Shown piece after piece: positions 59,005-64,000 of a DNA stretch of 64,000 nucleotides. The translations under genes and the position numbers were made by a program. The stretch comes from Phycicoccus sp. Soil748 (GTDB lineage: Bacteria > Actinomycetota > Actinomycetes > Actinomycetales > Dermatophilaceae), in the NCBI RefSeq assembly GCF_001428025.1, contig NZ_LMSC01000009.1, forward strand, positions 1 through 64,000. The letters are read 5' to 3'. The notes under the pieces were generated by a model that saw only the letters and a list, made by a program, of their open reading frames with translations, was not told the DNA's origin and searched no databases. Numbering within the stretch: the first letter of the stretch is position 1; the number at the start of each line of letters is the position of its first letter.

Positions 59005-59382
59005 TCAGGCGTCGGCGGCCTCCGGCGGCGCTTCGGAGATCTGGCGCAGGGTGGCGACCATGTTGCACTCGGGCCAGTACTTCGCGTGCAGGTCGGCGAA
59101 CTCGCGCTGCCCCTCGATGGCCTCCTCGAGGGTGTCGTACTGCAGGATGGCCCATCCGCCGACGACCTCCTTGGCCTCTGCGAAGGGGCCATCGACACGT
59201 GAGGTCTCGCCCCTGCGGACGACGAAGTTCACGGCGTCCTCGGTGCCGAAGAGGCCACCCCCGTCGAGGAACGCGCCCTTGGCGGCCTGCTCGCCGATGT
59301 AGCCGTCCATCGCGTCGAACAGCGCCTGCGGCGGCGCGCCCGATCCTTCTTCCATCTTGACGAATCCCATGAAGCGAGGCAT
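59005..59382 (-). CDS. YCII/DGPF-domain protein
   Basis: The 125-residue protein is of the YCII-related family, with MPRFMGFVKMEEGSG at the start, VDGPFAEAKEVVGGWAILQ (19 residues; the DGPF motif) and a ferredoxin-like ending. DGPF proteins are the usual direct targets of ECF42 sigma factors, and the sigma gene follows 69 nt downstream. AAGGA precedes the ATG. Function is not established; a small-molecule binding role is inference. Confidence 0.9.
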   Translation of the reverse strand: MPRFMGFVKMEEGSGAPPQALFDAMDGYIGEQAAKGAFLDGGGLFGTEDAVNFVVRRGETSRVDGPFAEAKEVVGGWAILQYDTLEEAIEGQREFADLHAKYWPECNMVATLRQISEAPPEAADA

Positions 59383-59513
59383 CTCAGGTGGTCCTTCCAT
59401 TCGGGTGGGTCATGCTCTCTTGCACACACGTCGAACGGCAACGGGGCTCTTCGACATCGACCCCGAGAAGTTCTTCTCTAGGTGCGCTCAGCAGTTCCCA
59501 CCGCGGGCCGCGG

Positions 59514-59918
59514 GGGATGAGTCGACCGATACGCCGGGTTCTGTCCCGGGAGCTGGTTGCCCGGCTCCCGGTGACGGTCATCCATCTACGACAGCCGTTG
59601 CCGACTGCCTCCAGCGCTCTACCCGTGTGCTCGGGCGGGCCGCCCTCGAACGCACACTGTCTGAGCTTGCTCCGGGTGGGGTTTACCTAGCCGGGCCAGT
59701 CACCTGGCCCGCTGGTGGTCTCTTACACCACCGTTTCACCCTTACCACGGTGCCTGCGCGGCCCGAGGGCTGCGTGGTCCACCGTGGCGGTCTGTTCTCT
59801 GTGGCACTGTCCCGCGGGTCACCCCGGGTGGCTGTTGGCCACCACCCTGCCCTGTGGAGCCCGGACGTTCCTCGGCGGTGGTTGCCCACCGACGCGACCG
59901 CCTGGCCGACTCATCCGA
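59514..59918 (-). ncRNA. rnpB: RNase P RNA, bacterial type A
   Basis: This is the catalytic RNA that matures tRNA 5' ends. Read on the minus strand, it contains the nearly invariant GAGGAACGTCCGGGCTCC (59873 to 59856), AGGGTGGTGGC, GGTAAGGGTGAAACGGTGG (59746 to 59728) and, near the 3' end, ACAGAACCCGGCGTATCGG. P1 is formed by GGATGAGTCG at the 5' end pairing fully with CGACTCATCC at the 3' end. A TATCCT -10 box at 59929 to 59924 places the 5' end near 59918. Length is about 405 nt. Open frames across it are spurious. Confidence 0.95.
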
Positions 59919-60104
59919 GAGCAAGGATAGGGCAGCCGGAGGTGCCACACCCACCCCTTCCGCCACACCAGTCCCACAGGTGCGAAATACCGTGCAGGAG
60001 GGGGTCGCCACGGCGCGGGTGGCGTGCTTACCATCGCGCGACGGGGGCGTCCGGAAGGCCGCATCCCCGCAGCGCGCACGACGGCCAACCTGGTGGGAGG
60101 ACTG

Positions 60105-61529
60105 ATGGCCGACACACCGCACGGCCCTGGGCCTCGCGTGGTCCGGCTGTCGGTGAGCCGCCCCGCCACCACTGCCGCCTCGGCCCTGCTGCTCGGGGGC
60201 GCGCTGCTCTTCGGTGGCGGAGCCGCCTCCGGTCCCCCCTCCTCCGCCGGTGCGACCGCGTCGCCCGCCGAGACGTCCGAGGCCGCCGTGGGGTCGAGCC
60301 GCGCCGACGACTGGGACGTGACGCAGCGCGACCTCCTCGTGGGCCAGCGGCGCGCAGGAGCGCTGGACTTCGTGCAGGTCGTGCAGACGCGGCTCGGGGC
60401 TCCACTGGTGGTCACCGGGTCCGTGGTCACCTCCGCAGACCGGGCCGTGCCACCGCTCGTCGGTCCGACGCAGGTGCCCGAGGTCCTCTGGAGCGCCTAC
60501 CGCTCCGCCGCGTCCTCGGTCCCGACCGCCTGCCACCTGCCCGTGGGGCTGCTCGCCGCCATCGGCCAGGTCGAGTCCGGCTCGCTCGCCGGCCGCGGCC
60601 TCGACAGCCACCACCGAGCGGTGCCCGCCGTGCTGGGCCCGGTGCTGGACGGCCACGGGTATGCAGCCATCCCCGACACCGACGGGGGCCGCTGGGACCA
60701 CGACACGACCTGGGACCGGGCTGTCGGCCCGATGCAGTTCATCCCCTCCACCTGGGCCCGCTGGGGCCGGGACGGCAACGGCGACGGAACCAGTGACCCC
60801 CAGAACGTCGAGGACAGCGCGTGGTCGGCGGCCGCCTACCTGTGCGCCGGCGGGCGCGACCTCGCCACCGCTCCCGGCCTGCGCTCGGCGATCCTGTCCT
60901 ACAACCACTCGGCGGCCTACCTCGCCGACGTGCTCCGCCTGGCTCCCACCATGACGCCCGGTGGCGCGGTCCCCCAGGTCGCCGCCGCCCCGGCCACGAC
61001 GACGGGTTCCGCTGCGCCGACCACGACCACGGCGACGACCACGGCGACGACCACGGCCACGCGCCCCTCGAGCAGCTCGAGCAGCTCGACGGACACTGGT
61101 ACCTCGACCACCACACGGCCACCGTCCACGACCACCACGAGCGCTCCGACGGCCTCGACCACGTCGCCGACGTCCTCCCCGACGTCCTCCCCGACGTCAT
61201 CGACCACGTCCTCCCCGACGTCATCGACCACGTCCCCGCCGACGACGACCCCGTCCTCGTCCAGCACGACCTGCCCGACCCCGAGCAGCCCCACCACCAG
61301 TGCCTCGACGAGCACGTCGAGCACGACCAGCCCGACCGCATCTCCCTCGAGCAGCTCGAGTCCCACCACGATCATCCCCGACCCGTGCGCCACCAGCCCC
61401 TCGACCACCACCTCAGCGACCACCACGACCGCCGCCACCACCACGACCGCCGCCACGACCAGCACGGCCACCGCGAACACGACGACCACGGCCACCGCGA
61501 ACAGCACCGAAGGGCCGTCAGGGGGCTGA
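60105..61529 (+). CDS. Secreted lytic murein transglycosylase with Ser/Thr-rich tail
   Basis: The 474-residue precursor has a basic, then hydrophobic N-terminus (ATTAASALLLGGALLFGGGA, 20 residues) acting as signal or anchor. A MltB/SLT_2-like domain follows with catalytic Glu in LLAAIGQVESGSLAG, AVGPMQFIPSTWARWGRDGN (20 residues) and NVEDSAWSAAAYLCAGG. From about residue 300 the protein is a low-complexity Ser/Thr/Pro tail of about 175 residues, probably glycosylated or wall-spanning, with internal tandem repeats. ATG at 60105 has GGGAGGA upstream. It ends beside a hairpin at 61520-61536. Confidence 0.88.
   Translation: MADTPHGPGPRVVRLSVSRPATTAASALLLGGALLFGGGAASGPPSSAGATASPAETSEAAVGSSRADDWDVTQRDLLVGQRRAGALDFVQVVQTRLGAPLVVTGSVVTSADRAVPPLVGPTQVPEVLWSAYRSAASSVPTACHLPVGLLAAIGQVESGSLAGRGLDSHHRAVPAVLGPVLDGHGYAAIPDTDGGRWDHDTTWDRAVGPMQFIPSTWARWGRDGNGDGTSDPQNVEDSAWSAAAYLCAGGRDLATAPGLRSAILSYNHSAAYLADVLRLAPTMTPGGAVPQVAAAPATTTGSAAPTTTTATTTATTTATRPSSSSSSSTDTGTSTTTRPPSTTTTSAPTASTTSPTSSPTSSPTSSTTSSPTSSTTSPPTTTPSSSSTTCPTPSSPTTSASTSTSSTTSPTASPSSSSSPTTIIPDPCATSPSTTTSATTTTAATTTTAATTSTATANTTTTATANSTEGPSGG
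61170..61245 (+). repeat. Tandem repeats in the Ser/Thr tail
   Basis: Near-identical units of CGACGTC and CCACGTC with 18-nt periodicity encode Thr-Ser-Ser blocks. They lie inside the transglycosylase gene and keep its frame. Confidence 0.7.
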
Positions 61530-61536
61530 GCCCCCT
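61520..61536. terminator. Hairpin at the stop codon of the transglycosylase
   Basis: AGGGGGC and GCCCCCT flank the TGA stop codon, giving a 7-bp stem with the stop in its loop. The convergent RNB gene ends 13 nt further on, so it may serve both. Confidence 0.6.
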
Positions 61537-61548
61537 ACCCTGCGGACC

Positions 61549-62997
61549 TCAGCCGACGATCGCGAACCGCACCGTGCTCGTGGCCACCGTGGCCTCCGTG
61601 AGACGCACCCGCACCCGCGTACCCAGCTCGTGGGCTCCCGTGGCGTTGGCGAGCACGGCCGGGTCCTGCACCTGCACGACGGCCCGGTCCGCCTCGCGCT
61701 GGTCGACCACCATGGCGTCGAACTCCTGCCCCACCTGGTCCTCCAGCGCGGCGGCCTCGACCGCGTCGGCGCAGCCCCGCTCGACCGCCGAGGCCACCTT
61801 GTCGGAAGCGGCCATGACCTCGGGCAGGGACGGGAGTGCCTCCCTGGCCCAGCCCGGCACGTCCCGTCCACTGGCGACGGCCTCGCAGACGGCCAGCCCG
61901 AACCGGTCGACGAGGCGACGCAGCGGTGCGGTGACGTGGGCGTACGGCGCGGCGACGGCAGCGTGCTCGGGCTCGGCCGGCACCTCGCCGTCGAAGGGGG
62001 TGTAGCCGGCCCCGCGGAACAGCGCCGTCGCCTCGTGGATGAGGGCGAGGTGCTTCGGGTTGGTGCGGTCGAGCGTGCGGAGGAACTCGCCGTACGGCGT
62101 GCCCTTGGCCCACTCGACGCCCAGGGCGCGGCTCGCGTGCCGGAACCGCCCCACGGCGTCGGCGTCCGGGGCCGGCATCGTGCGCAGGATGCCCACGCCG
62201 GCCTTGATCATGAGCTGGGCGGCGGCCATACCGGTCATGAGGGAGACCTGGGCGTTCCAGTCCTCGACGTCCAGCGGGGGGCGGAAGTGCAGGCGGTAGT
62301 GGCCGCTCTCGTCCTCGGTCACCTCCTGCTCCGGCATGGGCAGACTGGCGCCGCCGCGACGACGCTCCAGCTCCAGCCGTCGCAGTCCCACCTCCTTGAG
62401 CAGCTCCAGCCGCTCGTCGGCCCCGCCTGCGTCGAGCGCCTTCTGGACCCCGACGTAGTCCAGCCGGTCGGTGCTGCGGACGCGGGCGCGGTACAGGGCG
62501 GTCTCGACGACTTCGCCCTCGCCGTCGAGCTGCAGGTCCCAGACGAACGCCGACCGCACCTGCCCGGGCAGCAGGCTCGCGGCACCCTCGCTCATCACCG
62601 GCGGGTGCAGGGGGGTGCGCTGGTCGGGGGCGTAGATCGTCTGGCCGCGCCGACGGGTCTCGGCGTCGAGGACCCCGCCGGGGCGCACGAAGGCGGGTAC
62701 GTCGGCGATGGCGTAGCGGACGCGGTGCCCGTCGCCGAGCCGTTCGATGTGCAGGGCCTGGTCGAGGTCCATCGACCCCGGCGGGTCGATGGTGAGGAAC
62801 GCGACCGCGGTCTCGTCGCGGTCGGGCAGGTCGGGCGACGACGAGACCCGCTCGGCCTCCGCGTCCACCTCGCGCGGGAACGCCTCCGGCACACCGGCCT
62901 CGGCGCGGATCGCGGCGAAGCGCGCCTGCAGCTCGGTGGACTGGGCGACCGCGCGCTCGGCGACGGGCCGCTGGACCTGGATTCGGCGCTGGGGCAT
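61549..62997 (-). CDS. RNB-domain ribonuclease (RNase II/R family)
   Basis: The 482-residue protein contains the RNB catalytic domain with active-site aspartates in DPPGSMDLDQALHIERLGDG (20 residues) and the later signatures HVTAPLRRLVDRFG and FLRTLDRTNPKHL. It degrades single-stranded RNA 3' to 5'. It is shorter than E. coli RNase II/R and lacks clear cold-shock and S1 domains, as is common in actinobacterial members. ATG at 62997 has TAGGTT 6 nt upstream and no ribosome site, so it is probably leaderless. Confidence 0.92.
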   Translation of the reverse strand: MPQRRIQVQRPVAERAVAQSTELQARFAAIRAEAGVPEAFPREVDAEAERVSSSPDLPDRDETAVAFLTIDPPGSMDLDQALHIERLGDGHRVRYAIADVPAFVRPGGVLDAETRRRGQTIYAPDQRTPLHPPVMSEGAASLLPGQVRSAFVWDLQLDGEGEVVETALYRARVRSTDRLDYVGVQKALDAGGADERLELLKEVGLRRLELERRRGGASLPMPEQEVTEDESGHYRLHFRPPLDVEDWNAQVSLMTGMAAAQLMIKAGVGILRTMPAPDADAVGRFRHASRALGVEWAKGTPYGEFLRTLDRTNPKHLALIHEATALFRGAGYTPFDGEVPAEPEHAAVAAPYAHVTAPLRRLVDRFGLAVCEAVASGRDVPGWAREALPSLPEVMAASDKVASAVERGCADAVEAAALEDQVGQEFDAMVVDQREADRAVVQVQDPAVLANATGAHELGTRVRVRLTEATVATSTVRFAIVG

Positions 62998-63052
62998 GGC
63001 GTCAACCTACCCAGCGGGGTGCCGCGCTGCCCGCCGACCTAGTCTTGCCCTC
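62998..63052. promoter_or_regulatory. Compact divergent promoters, both leaderless
   Basis: Only 55 nt separate two divergent genes. TAGGTT (63009 to 63004) lies 6 nt before the RNB gene's ATG and TAGTCT (63040-63045) 7 nt before the yaaA GTG. Neither gene has a ribosome site. Their -35 regions must overlap, which suggests mutual interference or co-regulation. Confidence 0.6.
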
Positions 63053-63802
63053 GTGCTCATCCTCCTGCCCCCGTCGGAGTCGAAGACGGGCCGGGCCCGG
63101 GGGCGCCGCCTCGACGGCGACCGCCTGAGCTTCCCGGAGCTGGGCGCCACCCGCGCGCAGGTCGCAGGCGCCCTCGCCGAGGTCAGCGCACGGCCCGGTG
63201 CGGCGGAGATCCTCGGGGTGAGCCCCAACCTCGCCGACGACATCGCGCGCAACACCAGGCTGGCCACGGCCGCCACGCTGCCGGCGGCGCAGGTCTACAC
63301 GGGGGTGCTCTATGACGCCCTGGACTACCCTTCCCTCGACGTGGCCGCCCGGCGCCGGGCCAACCGCTGGCTCGTCGTCGTGTCGGCCCTGTACGGCGCC
63401 GTGCGCCCCACCGATGCGATCGTCCCCTACCGCCTGTCCATGGCCGTCAACCTCCCGGGCGTCGGCCCGCTCGCCTCCGTGTGGAAGCCCGAGCTCGGCC
63501 GGGTGCTGCCGCAGGCCGCCTCGCGCGGCGTCGTCGTCGACTGCCGCTCCAGCACGTACGCCGCGGCCTGGGTCCCCCAGGACGACCTCGCCGACCGCTG
63601 GGTGCAGGTTCGCGTGCCGGGGGCGACGCACATGGCCAAGCACACCCGCGGGCTGGTCGCGCGGCACCTCTGCCAGGTGGGCCGGGACGTACGCCGCGTG
63701 CCCCAGCTGGTCGAGGTGCTCCAGGACGCGTTCGACGTCACGCTCTCCGCGCCCGGTCGCCCCGGCAAGCCGTGGGTGCTCGACGCGACGGCCCCAGAGT
63801 GA
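63053..63802 (+). CDS. yaaA: YaaA family peroxide-stress protein
   Basis: The 249-residue protein begins VLILLPPSESKTGRARGRRL (20 residues) and contains VVVSALYGAVRPTDAIVPYR (20 residues), the core of the YaaA/DUF328 family. In E. coli, YaaA lowers free iron during peroxide stress. GTG at 63053 is supported by the TAGTCT -10 box 7 nt upstream. It stops 10 nt before the next gene. Confidence 0.9.
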   Translation: MLILLPPSESKTGRARGRRLDGDRLSFPELGATRAQVAGALAEVSARPGAAEILGVSPNLADDIARNTRLATAATLPAAQVYTGVLYDALDYPSLDVAARRRANRWLVVVSALYGAVRPTDAIVPYRLSMAVNLPGVGPLASVWKPELGRVLPQAASRGVVVDCRSSTYAAAWVPQDDLADRWVQVRVPGATHMAKHTRGLVARHLCQVGRDVRRVPQLVEVLQDAFDVTLSAPGRPGKPWVLDATAPE

Positions 63803-63812
63803 CCAGCCACGC

Positions 63813-64000
63813 ATGAGCACGGCCGAGCTCGCCGACCTCGCGGCCCGGGTCGTCCCGGTCCTGGTCTTCTTCGTCGCCATCACGGTGGTCGCCGAGATCG
63901 CCGAGGCCGCGGGCGTCTTCGACGTCGCCGGGCACTGGGCGTCCCGAGCCGGACGCCATCGCGTGCCTGTGCTGTGGTTGCTGTTCGTCGTGGTCGCAGT
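63813..64000 (+). CDS. ArsB/NhaD-type transporter, 5' part only
   Basis: The frame opens with MSTAELADLAARVVPVLVFF (first 20 residues), a hydrophobic helix, then ITVVAEIAEAAGVFDVAGHW (20 residues) and a second helix. This style fits an SLC13/ArsB/NhaD family permease for arsenite or an anion. The window ends after about 62 codons, so the family call rests on the N-terminus alone. Confidence 0.55.
   Translation, partial: MSTAELADLAARVVPVLVFFVAITVVAEIAEAAGVFDVAGHWASRAGRHRVPVLWLLFVVVA

Noticed and set aside
59460-59480. GAGAA/TTCTC repeat as rnpB terminator
   Set aside because: The stem is only 5 bp and no U-tract follows, so it is too weak to call.
59357-60796. Long open frames across the RNase P RNA gene
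   Set aside because: The conserved RNase P RNA segments and P1 pairing are decisive, and the frames have no protein similarity.
61100-61500. Tandem repeats resembling a CRISPR array or minisatellite
   Set aside because: The repeats keep the reading frame of the transglycosylase and encode its Ser/Thr tail, with no spacer structure.

Overview
The window is about 64 kb of very GC-rich (roughly 70% or more) bacterial chromosome with dense, mostly co-directional and often translationally coupled genes. The gene content points to an actinobacterium: DUF1844 beside infC, glnA2-glnE, an F420-dependent glucose-6-phosphate dehydrogenase, polyphosphate glucokinase, an ANTAR regulator, and the arg/pheST/infC order also seen in streptomycetes. 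Micrococcales, perhaps Intrasporangiaceae, is my guess for the order and family. No mobile element, CRISPR array, tRNA gene or obvious horizontally acquired island was seen.

Layout. 1-6,003 (minus): a leftward promoter and structured leader running off the left edge, tyrS, a 3-methyladenine DNA glycosylase, and a three-subunit succinate dehydrogenase (sdhCAB) preceded by a small conserved partner gene and a CRP/GlxR-like palindrome. 6,152-13,926 (minus): the arginine operon argC-ACT-argJ-argB-argD-argF-argR-argH, with an ACT-domain protein inserted by overlapping start and stop codons. 14,014-23,042 (minus): a methyltransferase, an SDR oxidoreductase coupled to pheT-pheS, an orphan sensor kinase, an rRNA methyltransferase, and infC-rpmI-rplT, where infC appears to start at AUC. 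23,344-27,329: DUF1844, an MFS transporter, catalase and DUF952. 27,336-33,313 (minus): the histidine operon hisD-hisC-hisB-X-hisH-hisA-sseB. 33,368-41,035 (minus): an MFS permease, glnE, glnA2, a PYROXD2/CrtI-like FAD oxidoreductase and a small unknown protein.

41,207-50,913: two secreted metalloproteases flanking panB, an M20 peptidase, fgd, a methyltransferase, a small SPOR-like protein, map and ppgK. 50,949-58,935: an ABC exporter pair, a metallo-hydrolase, a PAS-ANTAR regulator, a probable 6C-type small RNA, a secreted DUF1996 protein, an alpha/beta hydrolase and an ECF42-type sigma factor. 59,005-64,000: the YCII partner of that sigma factor, rnpB (RNase P RNA), a secreted lytic transglycosylase with a long Ser/Thr tail, an RNB-domain ribonuclease, yaaA and the start of an ArsB/NhaD-type transporter.

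Regulation. About a dozen genes carry a TANNNT -10 box whose last base lies 6-8 nt before the start codon with no Shine-Dalgarno sequence, as expected for leaderless mRNAs. Within operons, 4-nt GTGA or ATGA overlaps are the rule. Most gene ends carry strong GC-rich hairpins without U-tracts. The most interesting items are the ACT_7 (CASTOR-like) protein inside the arginine operon, the putative 6C RNA, the cysteine/histidine cluster in the SdhC membrane anchor, the AUC-start infC with its folded leader, a perfect 24-bp inverted repeat at 23,818, and the pervasive leaderless promoters.
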